Shown: positions 10,481-22,419, counted from the first letter of the stretch. The stretch: DNA of 64,000 nt from Aaosphaeria pasadenensis (GCA_022813625.1 JAKLMB010000005.1:1550001-1614000); one strand, 5' to 3'. Notes: a model not told the origin generated them from the sequence alone. Numbers and translations are program-made.

Positions 10481-11546
10481 ATGGTATCAACTGCTATCGA
10501 TACTGGCGCCCCGCGCCCCGAACGCCCCCGTCCACCGCCGCCTGCTGTTGTAGAGGCGGAACAGCAATGGCTTTTCACCGACGAAGAGCTTCTTCAAGCC
10601 CCCTCAATCGTTGACGGCATCACCCCCGAGGAAGAGCGAACACTGCGCCGGAAAGGTGTAAACTTCATCCTACAAGTGGGAATGATGCTGAAGCTGCCTC
10701 AAACCACCCTCAGTACTGCCGCGGTCTTCTTCAACCGGTTCCTGATGCGCAACTCATTGAAGAATCGGCCAGGCTACAAAGCATTACATCACTATGTACG
10801 TGCTTCCTCATGGGTTTTGTTACTGTTCGCTGACTCTTGAACAGCAAATCGCCGCCACCACCTTATTCTTAGCCACCAAGGTCGAAGAGAACTGTCGAAA
10901 GATGAAGGAGCTTGTCATTGCCTGCGTCCGAGTAGCTCTGAAGGATCCAAACAAACTCGTGGATGAACAGACGAAAGATTTCTGGAAGTGGCGAGACACG
11001 ATACTTTACTCCGAGGATGTTGTTTTGGAGACCCTTTGCTTTGATCTCAGCGTGGAATCGCCATACAAGATCATGTACGACATGCTCAAATATTACGGAG
11101 TTGAGCATAACAAGAAGCTGCGCAACGCTGCATGGGCCTTTTTATCCGACTCATGCCTCACACAAATCTGCCTACTTTTCACATCTCGCACGATTGCCGC
11201 CGCCTCCCTCTATGCAGGCGCCCGCCTAGTGGAAGTCGAACTACCAAATGAGGATGGAAAACCTTGGTGGGAAGTGCAGCTGATCAGACTCCGCGACATT
11301 CGACGAGCCTGCAATCTGATGGCGGATATATATGAAGCATCTTCCAGCAAGGATGGAGAAGCGTCTATATATGTAGGTTTAAGATCGCCGGAGGACGAGA
11401 TTGATTTCGAGACGCCGATGAGCCTAACGAACAGCCAGGCTCCGGATCAGCCGCCCGCTAATGGCAACGTTAACAGCAATGATAACGGTAATGGCAATGG
11501 CCACGGAGCCGAGGAGATGAGTGAAGAGGGCGAACTGGACGGGTAG
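10481..11546 (+). CDS. transcriptional cyclin (cyclin T/K/C type, Pch1/Ctk2/Bur2-like)
   Basis: Two exons, 10481-10795 and 10845-11546, with a 49-nt intron; 338 aa. The cyclin box opens with an RRKGVNFILQVGMMLKLPQTT segment and continues with TAAVFFNRF, ATTLFLATKVEEN (the classic cyclin-box helix, rebuilt across the splice) and a kinase-contact stretch EDVVLETLCFDLSVESPY. A second, weaker cyclin fold follows (ASLYAGARLVEVELP). This layout fits cyclins that partner Cdk9, Ctk1 or Bur1 and phosphorylate the RNA polymerase II C-terminal domain, rather than cell-cycle cyclins. The tail is Asn/Gly-rich and ends in an acidic EEGELDG. The frame stays open upstream to 10298, but the ATG at 10481 is the first that gives a family-like N-terminus. 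Confidence 0.85.
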
Positions 11547-12142
11547 GACGGCCTTGTCTTTTAGTACTCCTTTGTCAACGATTCTCTCTTGCATTTTCAT
11601 GGCAGGCTGGCGTTTGCGGATTGCTTATAACGAAGATACCCCTGGGCTGGCAGGGTCAGGATCCGCCTGTTGATATTCTTATCTTTCCAATTATTCTTTT
11701 TTTTCCACAGATTGGCTCTTAGAGAGACGCACAAATCTATTTCTCTTCGTCCCACTTGCTCGAAAACTTGCTAATACTAAACTTGTCATCTCCTCATTTC
11801 CAGTTACAAGTTATGCGTAATGTTTCACTTATTAAACTTGTTTTCCACAATCATTAGATCCACTTTTCATTCATGTTCCCACTTTCAGAGCGATCTGGGT
11901 GCATGGTGCACGGACCATGCCTCCCAGCCTCATGAGAGCAACACCAGCCATCGACTTTCCTGCCATCACAATTATTGCATTAACAAATGTCACAATGTCT
12001 TTTATATCGCATAAGGCCATCGCGGGGTCGTATTCCTCTTCACTAGTCTACCTCATCGATCTCAACCTAGTCGGGACGTTGCCATTCATCCCCGCTGGTT
12101 AACATACAACACAACTTCGATCAACAACACAAAGACTTCAAC
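11547..12142. other. intergenic region
   Basis: 3' flank of the cyclin gene, including a pyrimidine-rich tract near 11680-11710, and the promoter of the secreted-protein gene with an A/C-rich leader (12105-12142). No gene seen. Confidence 0.4.
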
Positions 12143-12640
12143 ATGTGGAACAAATCGCACATCTACTTCCTTTTCTCGTCACTGGCTCTCCTGAGCAATG
12201 CGTTGCCATTTGAAAATGCACCCAACAATCGTCTCGTTGTTCCCCGAGCAAGATCATATTCAATTGTCAATGTGGACGGAGGCTCCACCACACCAACCCA
12301 GCCTGAACCGACAACAGTCGTGGAGACTGTTCAAGTCACAAGTGCCGCGCCGACAACAACCACGGTGACGACCACTACAATCCAACCAGCACCTATACTT
12401 CCTCCTGTTTCTACATCGACAATTTCAACCTCATCTACACCGACCACAACAACTTCGCAAAGCACCACGCTTGCGAGTTCAATAACAGCACCTACCACGA
12501 CACCAGCACCACATGTTATAACGGTGACCGTTACGGACACCGCCGGTCCAACCGAGTATTATGACAACGGCCTTTGGCATACATACTATCCTGTCAAGAC
12601 GTTTGCGACAGTGGCTGTGGTTTCAGCAGCAAGCTCTTAG
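12143..12640 (+). CDS. small secreted Thr/Ser-rich mucin-like protein
   Basis: Single exon, 165 aa. Residues 1-20 form a signal peptide (MWNKSHIYFLFSSLALLSNA). Residues about 47-125 are dominated by Thr, Ser, Pro and Val (TTTTVTTTT, TSTISTSSTPTTTTSQSTT), a typical O-mannosylated stalk. The C-terminal 40 residues are more ordered and contain TEYYDNGLWHTYYPVKTF, a small motif seen in fungal wall proteins as I remember them. There is no clear GPI signal, because the tail AVVSAASS is too short, so it is probably secreted or loosely wall-bound. Its function is unknown. Confidence 0.7.
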   Translation: MWNKSHIYFLFSSLALLSNALPFENAPNNRLVVPRARSYSIVNVDGGSTTPTQPEPTTVVETVQVTSAAPTTTTVTTTTIQPAPILPPVSTSTISTSSTPTTTTSQSTTLASSITAPTTTPAPHVITVTVTDTAGPTEYYDNGLWHTYYPVKTFATVAVVSAASS

Positions 12641-13157
12641 TGAGCAACAATATCGAGAGTATCAAAACGATACTTAAGCCAATGCGCATTAACAGCTTAA
12701 GCCCACTGGTGGGGATATCTGTTGCTCAAACCGAATTGGAATGATGGTTTCATGTACATTTTAAATTAATTAGGGTATCGGTGTTTGAGTGACTTCATGA
12801 GGGCATGAGTATGGATCGCACGGAATGGAAATACGGCCTGGGAAATCGGAATATATTGCATTGGGTGGCGTTTCGAAGTGAACGAACACGAATTCTACCA
12901 GACACCTAGATACATATGTTTGCACAGCCGACTACAAATGAATAAAGTCAAATCATTATCAGATCATGCGACAGATAAAAACAAAGCTACAAGTACATGC
13001 AGGTCCGATCCGATATCGTTCCTGAGCTATAACGTGATGACGAAGCTCGTACCCTTGCACGCCAAGGAAGGTTGCTAGTACTACACTGCAGCTTCACCAC
13101 CCTGCTACCTATCCGCCAGCTCTACCAAACCCGGATAACTTTGGAACCTCTGTCACG
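12641..13157. other. intergenic region
   Basis: 3' flank of the secreted-protein gene and promoter of VPS35. Nothing recognised. Confidence 0.4.
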
Positions 13158-16128
13158 ATGGCGTCGTCGCCACCTCCGGTAGAAGATCAGGCTCGTCTGC
13201 TTGAAGATGCCTTGGGTGTCGTACGCCAGCAGACCATGCTCATGCGGCGGTGTCTCGAGACACCCGGCAAGTTGATGGATGCGCTCAAGTGCAGGTATGC
13301 GCATCTTCAGGGATATGGGAATTGATGCTTTGAAAAGTACATCTTACTGATTTTTCTATGCGCATAGCTCCACGCTTGTCTCTGAGCTACGGACAAGCAA
13401 TCTTGGGCCAAAACAGTACTATGAGCTCTACATGGCCGTATTCGATGCCCTCCGCCACCTCGCCGTGTACCTCCGAGAGAACCACCCCGTAAACCACCTC
13501 GCCGATCTGTATGAGCTTGTCCAATATGCTGGAAATATTATTCCGCGCCTTTATCTTATGGTCACCGTCGGCACTGTATATATGGCTATCGAGGATGCGC
13601 CAGTTAAGGAGATCATGAAAGATATGATGGAGATGAGCCGTGGAGTCCAGCATCCTATTCGAGGATTGTTCCTCCGATACTACCTTGCTGGCCAGGCACG
13701 AGATCACCTCCCATCGGGCGATGGCGAGGGCCCAGAAGGCAACCTCCAGGACTCCATTAGCTTCATTTTGACCAACTTCGTGGAGATGAACAAGCTTTGG
13801 GTGCGCCTGCAGCATCAGGGACATTCAAGGGAGCGCGAGCAGAGAACGAAGGAACGACAAGAGCTCCAACTTTTGGTTGGCAGCAACCTGGTTCGTTTAA
13901 GCCAGCTTGTAGACCTAGAGAATTACAAGAAGATCTTGAACCCTCTATTGGAACAAATTGTCCAATGTCGAGATGTGTTGGCCCAGGAGTATTTGCTTGA
14001 AGGTAGGTGTTACTCGATAACAGCTAGGAGCTTTGCTAATAGTACAATAGTTGTTACTCAAGTTTTCCCCGACGAATTCCACCTCCACACACTTGATCAA
14101 TTCCTATCAGCTGTTGCCCGATTAAATCCGCATGTCAACGTTAAGGCTATCGTCGTAGGTCTGATGGATCGGTTGTCGGCGTATGCCCAAAGGGAATCGG
14201 ATGCAGAAAGTCCCGAGGACCGCAAAAAGACAGAAGAAGAGTCAATTGCAAACCTGCTTGAAAAGTTAAGGATAGCAAAAGAAAAGAAGGAGGCCGAGCC
14301 GACACCACCGCCAGAACAGAATGGGGAAGGTTCAGAAGAAACGCAGCCGGGTGCAGAAGAGACTCCTGAAGAAACTGAGGCAACCGAAGCCTCCGAAGCA
14401 TCCTCAGTGACTGCTGTCACTAAACCAGAAGAACAACCAGAGGAGGTCGATACGAATGTCGAGAAGCATCGCGGAATACCGAAGAACGTCAAACTTTTCG
14501 AGATTTTCCACGAACAAGTCGCTTCCCTTGTTAAGATGCAGCGATTGCCCATTCAAGACACGATCGGCCTGCTCGTTTCATTGGCGAACCTTGCTCTGTA
14601 AGTACCGTGAATCTTGACTCATTTATACAGCTAATTATGATAGCAATATCTACCCTGAGCGACTTGACTACGTCGACCAAGTCATGGGCTTTGCAAACCA
14701 GAAAGTCACCGAATATGCCAACAGCGCTGACCTCCATTCGCAAGCGACTCAAAGTCAGATTCTCAACTTGCTTCTCGCGCCTATCAAGACCTACGTTTCT
14801 CTTTTCACAGCTCTAGCATTGCCGAATTTCATCCCACTTCTTCACTCCCAGCCATACCCGACACGTAGAGCTGTTGCGGGCGAAGTTGCTCGAAGTCTGC
14901 TGCGAAACCAGACCCCTATAACGTCGGTAGAGAACCTAGAGAGTGTAATGGAGATCGTTAAGGTCCTCATCCGGGAAGGAATTCAGCAAGCAACTGGCTA
15001 CCCCGGTGGTCCTATCCAGAGGAAAGCTATGGAAACAGACGAGACAATAGAAGAGCAGGGATGGCTGGCACGGATAGTTCACCTCATCCAGGGAACAGAC
15101 AATGATACGCAGTTCAAGGTATGTGTGTACTGCATCGCGACGATTTCAAACTAACACCTTGTAGCTGCTTCAATCTGCTCGTAAGGCTTTCGGTGAAGGC
15201 AATGAGCGCGTCAAGTACACCACACCTGCGCTTATCACGGCCTCATTAAAGCTCGCCCGCCGCTACAAGGCCCGCGAACATTTTGACGACAACTGGTCAT
15301 CTCAATCCTCCGCTCTGTACAAATTCATGCACAGTGCTCTTTCAACTCTCTACTCTCGCGTCAACGGATCTGCCGACCTGTCGCTTCGTCTTTTTGTTGC
15401 CTGTGGTCAAGTCGCTGATCAAAACGGTTTCGAGGAAGTTGCCTATGAATTCTTCGCACAAGCTTTCACAATCTACGAAGAAGCTATTAGTGACTCGCGC
15501 GCACAGTTCCAAGCTGTGTGTGTAATCGCTGGCGGACTGCACGTTTCGAGACATTTTGGAAAAGAGAATTATGACACTTTGATAACAAAATGTGCCCTTC
15601 ACGGCAGCAAGCTATTGAAGAAGCCTGATCAGTGCCGTGCAGTTTATCTGGCAAGTCATTTATGGTGGGCAACAGAGGTGCGGGCGTTGGGAGAAGAGGA
15701 TCCCAAAGACGTGAGTTCACAAGCTACAGCTGTAGAGATAAGCTTACTCACCAACCATTCTAGCTTTACCGCGATGGAAAACGCGTTCTCGAATGCCTTC
15801 AGCGTGCGTTGCGCGTAGCGGATGCTTGCATGGATGCTGCTGTTTCTGTGGAACTTTTCGTCGAGATACTAAACCGTTACGTGTACTACTTTGACCAAGA
15901 AAACGACGCGGTATGTCTCATTACCCCCAATTCCATTTTTACCTGACACATGCTAATGAGATACAGGTCACAACGAAGTACTTGAACGGACTCATTGAAC
16001 TCATACATTCTAATCTCCAATCAAACGAAAACGCAGCGAGCCTCGAGGTCCCGAGAAAGCACTTCCAGCGTACACTAGACTACATTTCCAGCAGAGAATA
16101 CGAGGGTGTGATTACAGCACCCAAGTAA
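13158..16128 (+). CDS. VPS35: VPS35, cargo-binding core subunit of retromer
   Basis: Seven exons: 13158-13294, 13368-14002, 14051-14597, 14644-15118, 15165-15710, 15764-15910 and 15967-16128; 882 aa, the usual length for fungal Vps35. The conserved PRLYLM motif that binds Vps26 is at about residues 105-110. Later family blocks include EYLLEVVTQVFPDEFHLHTL (rebuilt by the second splice) and the alpha-solenoid C-terminus. An acidic Glu/Thr-rich insert lies at 14290-14455, between the N- and C-terminal solenoids. Retromer returns cargo such as Vps10 from endosomes to the Golgi. All joins keep frame and restore conserved sequence, so the model is firm. No other retromer gene is in the window. Confidence 0.95.
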
Positions 16129-16664
16129 AGTACATTGTTGTTGCTCCGATGGCCGACCGGCATGTACTTGATATTGTTTGTTTGGGACTCCTTTGTATGA
16201 TTAGCGCGAGGAGTCCATCTCCGGAGGCGTAGGGCGAGCTCGGAACCTGTGATGTTCGATATGCATGTAGTTAGATGTGTCTGCATCACACAACAGAGAA
16301 TATTTTAATACATCACCTCAGCTGTTCATTTGCATACGCGTGACGTCAGATTGTCTAAAGCTGGTCGAATGAATGATAAGGTTTGATCTCTGTTTACGAG
16401 AGCATTCGAGTACTAGCTTCATTTATAATTGAAAGTTATTTCTATAATTTCTACCAATTAAGAACGCTGGCATGTGCCGTACGCTCTGTGAGCATAGATA
16501 GGTATAGATGCATGATGACGATGCCGGCTCGGAGAAACTGGGTCCGAAATTTGAGAGCATCGTCAACAACTTCGAGTGACCAGATTCCTCGAATACACAT
16601 TCCAAAAGCAAAAGTTTCCATGTCTTCTCCCACTTTTCAATTTCAAAATCCCGTGTAACCCAAA
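16129..16664. other. intergenic region
   Basis: 3' flank of VPS35 and promoter of the next gene. Contains a TGACGTCA core at 16341-16348, a CRE-like element. No gene seen. Confidence 0.4.
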
Positions 16665-17720
16665 ATGCCGCCCAAAACCACCAAGCGTGCGACGAAAGCA
16701 CTTCCCAAAGCTTCATCAGCCATTCCAGACCCATTCACACCCGTGCCAACCGAAATCCTGCCCCTCCTCGACACCCTCGACAAGGAAACTGTCTACATCA
16801 CACATATCGACCATCATCCAGCATGGTTTAAAAAGCGCGTGTTCTTCGTTCCCGTCGGCCTCAACGTCACAATTGGTGTGGTTTTACTCTGGAGAGCATA
16901 CGCGGCATCTCCGTGGTACTGGTCGATCCTGATGTCCTTCCTGGGCAACCACAATGAGACGACAATATATTTTGCGAGCACACCATGGCTACAACTTATA
17001 TGGATGGTGTTGGTACGGAGTTCCGTGTTTCTGGTCGATTTCATACTGTTCCGCATAATTGGACCTTGGCCCTGGGGTTTCTTCTTTGAGAGCCCTGGAA
17101 ATCCTATAAGCTGGCGCTTCAAGACTGGATTCAGGGACGAGGAAATATATGTGAGGGAAAGTAGGGGTTGGGGTGCGAGAGATTTGCTCGGAGAGGCGGA
17201 AGGGAGTTCGGGAAGAGCTGGATCGGAAAGTCCTTTCTTCAAGACAAGGATTCTGCCGGCTGTGGAAACACGGAGACTTGCAGAAAAGACGGGCTATATG
17301 TTGATGGATAAAGACTTCGACCTGAGCTTTGCGGCCATGACGAAGGCAGCGCAAATGATCGACAGGAAAGAAATTACCCTGGATAACGTACAGAAGAGTG
17401 TATTTGTCTGGGTTGGTAGTCAAGAGAATGGGCAGTGGACTGTATGGGACTGCTGGAAGCTTGACGGTGGCTCAGAGACCGAGGCCAGGAAGAAGATCAT
17501 GATATTCAAAGACCGTTTGACAGCTATGGGCAAGGAGAGTCTCTTCTTCCGATGGGTCGAGTTGATACAATTCGAGAGCAGTGCACCCGGCGGTTTCACC
17601 CAAGAACGACAAATCGAAGCTGCTAATAAGGCGAAGAAGCTTTTCGAGGACGAGGGTATAGATTTCGATACTTTCATCAAAGAGATTGGAGGGTTGGATG
17701 GTCTGCCAGGCATGGAATAG
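16665..17720 (+). CDS. conserved-looking fungal membrane protein of unknown function
   Basis: Intronless, 351 aa; I do not recognise a named family. After a basic, Ala/Pro-rich start (MPPKTTKRATKALPK) there are probably three membrane segments: about residues 60-85 (VFFVPVGLNVTIGVVLLW), about 104-125 and about 125-145 (FLVDFILFRIIGPWPWGFFF). The remaining 200 residues are soluble, with an acidic linker and a helical C-terminal region ending near FIKEIGGLDGLPGME. No catalytic motif is visible. Balanced composition and a long frame without stops argue for a real gene. It ends 118 bp from qutE (convergent), so it marks the left border of the quinate cluster. Confidence 0.75.
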   Translation: MPPKTTKRATKALPKASSAIPDPFTPVPTEILPLLDTLDKETVYITHIDHHPAWFKKRVFFVPVGLNVTIGVVLLWRAYAASPWYWSILMSFLGNHNETTIYFASTPWLQLIWMVLVRSSVFLVDFILFRIIGPWPWGFFFESPGNPISWRFKTGFRDEEIYVRESRGWGARDLLGEAEGSSGRAGSESPFFKTRILPAVETRRLAEKTGYMLMDKDFDLSFAAMTKAAQMIDRKEITLDNVQKSVFVWVGSQENGQWTVWDCWKLDGGSETEARKKIMIFKDRLTAMGKESLFFRWVELIQFESSAPGGFTQERQIEAANKAKKLFEDEGIDFDTFIKEIGGLDGLPGME

Positions 17721-17838
17721 GGCTAGGGAGAGCCAGTACATTCTAAAATTTCAGATACCCAATTCGTCTTATAGACAGGACACCAAATTTCAAAAACGGC
17801 TGGCTGCAACAGCATCGCCAGAAATAGATTGAACTACA

Positions 17839-18297
17839 TTATGATTGCGACTTTTCCTTGGGCTTGATGTGTCTCGATGCGTATTCAATGGCTGCCTCAT
17901 AACCATACACTCCCAACCCACAGATTACGGCCTCGGCCTTATCGCTCAAATAACTGTGATGCCTAAATGCCTCCCTTTTGTGTACATTGCTTATATGTAT
18001 CTCCACAAACGGGATATCGACGCCCAACAATGCGTCCCGGATCGCCACGCTTGTATGTGTAAATGCGCCCGGGTTGATGACAATAGCATCAACCTTGCCT
18101 CGAGCCTCGTGGATGCGGTCTATGATGACACCTTCGTGGTTGGATTGTAAAGAGGAGAATGTTATCGATTTGGAAGAACATTGCTTCTCGGCGGCCTCGA
18201 TAACTTGTGGGAGTGTGGTGCTGCCGTATGTGCCCGGTTCGCGGGTTCCGAGCAGGTTGAGGTTTGGACCGTTGATGAGGAGGATGGATGTGGCCAT
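17839..18297 (-). CDS. qutE: catabolic (type II) 3-dehydroquinate dehydratase
   Basis: Single exon, 152 aa, full length for type II dehydroquinases. It converts 3-dehydroquinate to 3-dehydroshikimate in quinate breakdown. Family signatures are in order: INGPNLNLLGTREPGTYG near the N-terminus (catalytic Arg and Tyr on the active-site lid), QSNHEG, INPGAFTHTSVAIRDAL with the catalytic His region, EIHISN, and an FRHHSYLSDKA segment. The frame runs on upstream to 18438, but the ATG at 18297 starts directly at the family N-terminus (MATSILLINGPN). It is divergent from qutG across a 539-bp promoter that holds a QUTA-type site. Equivalent to Aspergillus qutE and Neurospora qa-2. Confidence 0.96.
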   Translation of the reverse strand: MATSILLINGPNLNLLGTREPGTYGSTTLPQVIEAAEKQCSSKSITFSSLQSNHEGVIIDRIHEARGKVDAIVINPGAFTHTSVAIRDALLGVDIPFVEIHISNVHKREAFRHHSYLSDKAEAVICGLGVYGYEAAIEYASRHIKPKEKSQS

Positions 18298-18836
18298 TGT
18301 GCAGTCTAGAAATTTGCTATATTGAAGCAATGCAATAACATAAAAAAAGTAATAATAAGATTTGGCTTCAAAAGAACAAAAGCACAGGCTTGAGATGTCA
18401 ATTGATATTGTCAATTCGAGAATACAAGACAATTGCACGAGGTATGTTACGGAACGCTTTCGGAGATCTCACCGGAGGTGACGCACGTATTGTGGATAAG
18501 CGTTTTGCCGTCATGTATAAGATCTCCACCCATTCATTCCCAATCACGATGGGTCACGTGCAGGCCACTCACCGTCCGGATTCCAACGGTCTGCTTCCCT
18601 TGAGTGCCCCTCGGTAGCCGGCACAGTCCGTATTCGAGCCTTTGGTGGGGGTAATTCATGCATTTCAAGCAATTACATGTGGTGTATTAGCAAGTGAGAT
18701 AGAGCCATACACGGAATCTGAGAACGTCTATCAGCACGTGCACGGTTCGAAGCGGTCGTCTCGTTTACTAGCTACACTACTCATAGCGTACTGATAGCTT
18801 TTGGGAGTCATCTTCTTCAGGAAAAACACTGACACA
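18298..18836. promoter_or_regulatory. shared qutE-qutG promoter
   Basis: 539 bp between two divergent quinate genes. It contains a QUTA/QA-1F-like 16-mer at 18494-18509 and CACGTG cores at 18556-18561 and 18736-18741. No coding sequence. Confidence 0.6.
18494..18509. promoter_or_regulatory. putative QUTA (QA-1F-type) binding site
   Basis: GGATAAGCGTTTTGCC matches 14 of 16 positions of the Neurospora QA-1F operator consensus GGRTAARYRYTTATCC, as I remember it. It lies in the shared qutE-qutG promoter. Binding by the QutA activator encoded at 27714-30073 is inferred. Confidence 0.6.
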
Positions 18837-20187
18837 ATGGCGGACATTTCTCAGGATGAGCTTGACGGCATCTATGCTTTCGCCGTCAATCTCGGCAAGG
18901 AGGCGGGGTCGATGCTGCTCGACGCTGCGAAGTTGAGGATGGGGGATAACAGGGCTACTCAAGAGCAGAAAGAACATGTGCAAAAGGAGAATGCCGTGGA
19001 CCTTGTGACAGAGACTGATGAAGGTAAGCTATAAGTTTCGCATGATCACCTATGTCACTGCTATTTTTTATGCTGTGTGAGCAGTCATAGCTGTATACCC
19101 AGTAGCTAAGATAGTTCTAGAACTCGAAGCCTTCATCAGAAAGGCGATCGCCGAAAAGTACCCCTCGCATAAGTGAGTGGCCTAAATACATAATCTATGC
19201 AGTATATTCAGAAATACTTGAGCTTACAGTAGCATAGATTTGTTGGCGAAGAGTCTTATTCGAAAGGTGCATCCCGCGACTATCTCATAGACGATAGTCC
19301 AACATGGTGTATTGATCCTCTTGATGGTATGCATCTGCTGTGGCTGGTTCAGAATGGTCATTTGCTCACAGTGCTACAGGCACCGTGAATTACATACACC
19401 TCTTTCCTATGTTTTGCATATCGATTGCGTTCATACACAAGTCGAAACCGCTGGTCGGAGTGATCAACGCACCTTTCCTCAATCAGTTCTTCTCGTCCTG
19501 CTCTGGCCGAGGTGCCTGGCTCAACGAATCACAACAGCTGCCACTAATTCGAAACCCCATACCCCCAATGCCTGAAAAGGCACCCAGTGGTTGTGTGTTC
19601 TCATGCGAATGGGGAAAGGACCGAAGGGACATCCCCGACGGCAATATGCATCGAAAGATCGAAAGCTTTGTCAATATGGCTGCCGAGCTCGGAGGCCGAC
19701 AAGGCAGAGGAGGGATGGTGCATGGGGTAAGGAGTCTGGGTAGCGCTACATTGGACCTTGCCTATGTGGCAATGGGAAGTTTCGACATATGGTGGGAAGG
19801 CGGTTGCTGGGAATGGTAAAGACTCTTCACTATAACCCCCCCTGTGGCTGAGCTAAACGATTCCAGGGACGTGGCAGCGGGTATAGCGATTCTTCAGGAG
19901 GCTGGTGGGTTGATAACCACTGCGAATCCGCCTCCAAACGAAGCTACAGCCCCTATTGAAGAGGTCAAACTCGGAAGCAGGCTTTACCTGGCTATTCGGT
20001 AAGTGACTTCAGCCTTTTTGTCTTCCTAGAATTGGGCACTCTTCGTGATTACAGTGGCTAACGAAATGAAATTACTAGCCCTGCCGGACCGTCATCTACA
20101 GAGACTGCACGTGAAACTCAGGAGAGAACAGTGCGAGAAGTGTGGAGACGCGTGAGGAACCTGGATTACTCGAGACCTGGTGCATAG
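18837..20187 (+). CDS. qutG: QutG, inositol-monophosphatase-like protein of the quinate cluster
   Basis: Six exons: 18837-19023, 19121-19172, 19238-19326, 19380-19815, 19867-19998 and 20079-20187; 334 aa. The IMPase metal-site motifs are all rebuilt by the splices: GEES, WCIDPLDGT (exon 3/4 join) and WWEGGCWEWDVAAG (exon 4/5 join). The fold is that of Mg2+-dependent inositol monophosphatases. In Aspergillus (qutG) and Neurospora (qa-x) the gene is quinate-induced, but growth on quinate does not clearly need it, so its substrate is open. The metal ligands look intact, so catalysis is likely. The first intron (97 nt) also holds earlier AG dinucleotides, but only the acceptor at 19120 gives ELEAFIRKAI in frame. 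Convergent with qutB, 152 bp away. Confidence 0.93.
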
Positions 20188-20339
20188 AAGCTAGAAGTAG
20201 ATGCAATTTCTGGCCTACGCGGCACAATTCTATACAATGAATAATAATGCTACATTGATCATCGCTCATGTGTGCCTCCCTTTTTTAAATGCCAAGTATA
20301 TACATAAATCGTGCCTATTTAAACGCCGTCGTAAGTGTT

Positions 20340-21414
20340 TTACAATCTCGATTCATTCAATTTTGCTGCGATGGCTTTGTGAACGTTCTCTACTGGTAGT
20401 TCATGGAGCTCTTTGCCAGTCCAGAATTTGTCCTATTTCCTGATTAACCTTAATTCGAGAAAGGAGAGAAAATTTCTTACCTGCTCCAGGCCTTGATATA
20501 TCATGGCTTCAGTTCCAAGTATCACTTGCCATCCCTGTTGTTTACTAATCTCCGCAATCTCTGTCCAGGGACTGGGATGATAGCACATTTCTAGGATAGC
20601 ACCCTTGTGCTCTTTGGCCAAGAAGCATTCTAGCACGCTCCTGGCCTCTTTCTCCTCGTTTGTTCTGGGTGTGAAGTTCGGTACGCATGCTACAATGGCA
20701 CCAACTCCCTCAAGCCGTTCTGCTTGCTCTACGGTTGCGACATCCACTAGGGAGTCTCCGTAACCCCGCGCAGTGCATTCATCAATGACAGCCTTGACTT
20801 CGTTGCGATCCCTATTAACGAGGTAGATCTTGCTGGCTTTCATCCATGTTCGAAGCGCATAGACTGCGCTTCGCGCCGCACCTCCACCGCCGATGATGAG
20901 TGCCGGCCTTCCGTGGAAGGTTGCATCTGCATTGGCAACATTTTGATAGAAAGACTCTCTGATTCCAACGACATCTGTATTTGTGCCCATGAACAACCGC
21001 TTGCCAGTCTCGGGGTCCTCACGAATGAACATGGTGTTCACGGCGCCGACTGAAGCACCTTCTGGGGTAAGGCCATCGAGATGCTGTAGAATGGTGACTT
21101 TATGGGGCATTGTTACTGCAGCGCCTATGATATAGATTATTATTTGGCTCTTTGGGCGCAGTTGTTGAATGCTTGATTATGCACTTACCATAGAACTTTG
21201 GGTCTTCTCTTAACCTGAGAAAAAGGTCGACATCTAATGAGTCAAGAGGAAATTGTGACCAGTTCAAGCCAAGACCATCATATACAGTCTGGTGAAGTAA
21301 TGGTGACATGGAATGTGCGATCGGGTGGCCAAAGAGATAGCCATGACGCTCGACTTGGGAAACTTGAGGAACGACCGTCTCAGTCTCCGTGACTGTCTCT
21401 GTCATAGTCGACAT
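20340..21414 (-). CDS. qutB: quinate/shikimate 5-dehydrogenase (catabolic)
   Basis: Three exons: 21189-21414, 20481-21124 and 20340-20432; 320 aa. It oxidises quinate to 3-dehydroquinate (and shikimate to dehydroshikimate) with NAD(P). Shikimate-dehydrogenase features are clear: the substrate loop HPIAHSMSPLLHQ, the AAVTMPHK motif with the catalytic Lys (joined across intron 1), a Rossmann GGGGAARSAVYAL for cofactor, and VPNFTPRT. The last intron (48 nt) is needed to restore the C-terminal helix FWTGKELHELPVENVHKAI. The start at 21414 (MSTMTETV) was preferred because the frame upstream lacks an ATG. Equivalent to qutB/qa-3. Divergent from the quinate permease. Confidence 0.94.
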
Positions 21415-22419
21415 GTTTGCAAAAGATCTGAAAAAGGACTCGACCAAGTGGTGGTTTTGGAATAACGCGATGATAACTTTGAGACAATAGGAGCTTGATG
21501 GGGGATTGAAAGTTGTAGTGGTCCTCGAGAAATAGTAGAAACGCGTAACTACTCGATTGGTATAGCCAAGCTATATTTTGTTGAAGACTGAAGACGTCGT
21601 AAACGTTTTTCCAATTGTATATCCGCTTAGACTCGATGCCAAATGTTGTGTTATTCAATCTGGAGCGCGGAGATGCTGCACCAAGAGTCCAAGACAACGA
21701 GATCTCACAACCCCACAAACTGAAAACGTGCGTATGTTAAAATGTTCTTCCGATGGGGATGCAATCTTGATATCTCCACTAATACTAAGGAAATACGACT
21801 CAGAGACTGTTACGTCTTGGGGCATCGGTCCGAAGCTCGGATGAGTAAAGACGTGGATTCATTGGTTGACCCTGGTCTAGAGATCGTCCTTTCAACCACC
21901 TCAAGGAATAACACTCTTCCACCCCCATGCTACCAACGCTCGCGTGAACGCTTGTCATGACGCCGCGTTTGGAGCCAAATCTAGTTTCTAGCATTTTGGC
22001 AACAACGTGGAGGAATCCGGGGCATCCGTTGATGTCCAATTTACCAGACTCCCCACTGGTCGGTGGCGGCGATACATCGGCCAACCTACTTTTGGCGTCG
22101 TCGTAAAAGTCTTCATCCGGGGACCCTCCAGTCTTCCTCGTCTATCTGCATGGGCGACGAGAAAGGATTTTCAAGCGAAACACCATTTGCTCTTCCATCC
22201 CCATGGGGCTTGTGGCTGATAAACCCTGAAGACAAGATTACCTCCACCATCTTGAAGATATATAGGTGAAGACTGTTCGCTACCCTTGTCCATCCCCACA
22301 GAGTTGCGATCCCATCTTCCTCTGCCCAACTCCTCTTCTCTTCTCCTTTCCATACTCTCCTTCCATCAATTCATCTCAACACCCATCGACAGTGCGTGAT
22401 ATACCACCACGAAGTCAAC
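21415..22419. promoter_or_regulatory. shared qutB-qutD promoter
   Basis: About 1 kb between the divergent dehydrogenase and permease genes. It carries a QUTA-like 16-mer at 21597-21612, and a pyrimidine-rich leader (22270-22390) precedes qutD. Short frames here lack family features. Confidence 0.55.
21597..21612. promoter_or_regulatory. possible QUTA binding site (imperfect)
   Basis: TCGTAAACGTTTTTCC matches 13 of 16 positions of GGRTAARYRYTTATCC; the first two G positions and one A differ. It lies in the shared promoter of qutB and qutD, where an activator site is expected. Confidence 0.4.

Noticed and set aside
12300..12500. Thr/Ser codon runs as a tandem DNA repeat
   Set aside because: The runs are amino-acid bias of a mucin-like protein, not an ordered nucleotide repeat; no CRISPR or satellite array was seen.
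18298..18438. Upstream extension of the dehydroquinase frame
   Set aside because: No upstream ATG fits; the ATG at 18297 starts exactly at the family N-terminus.
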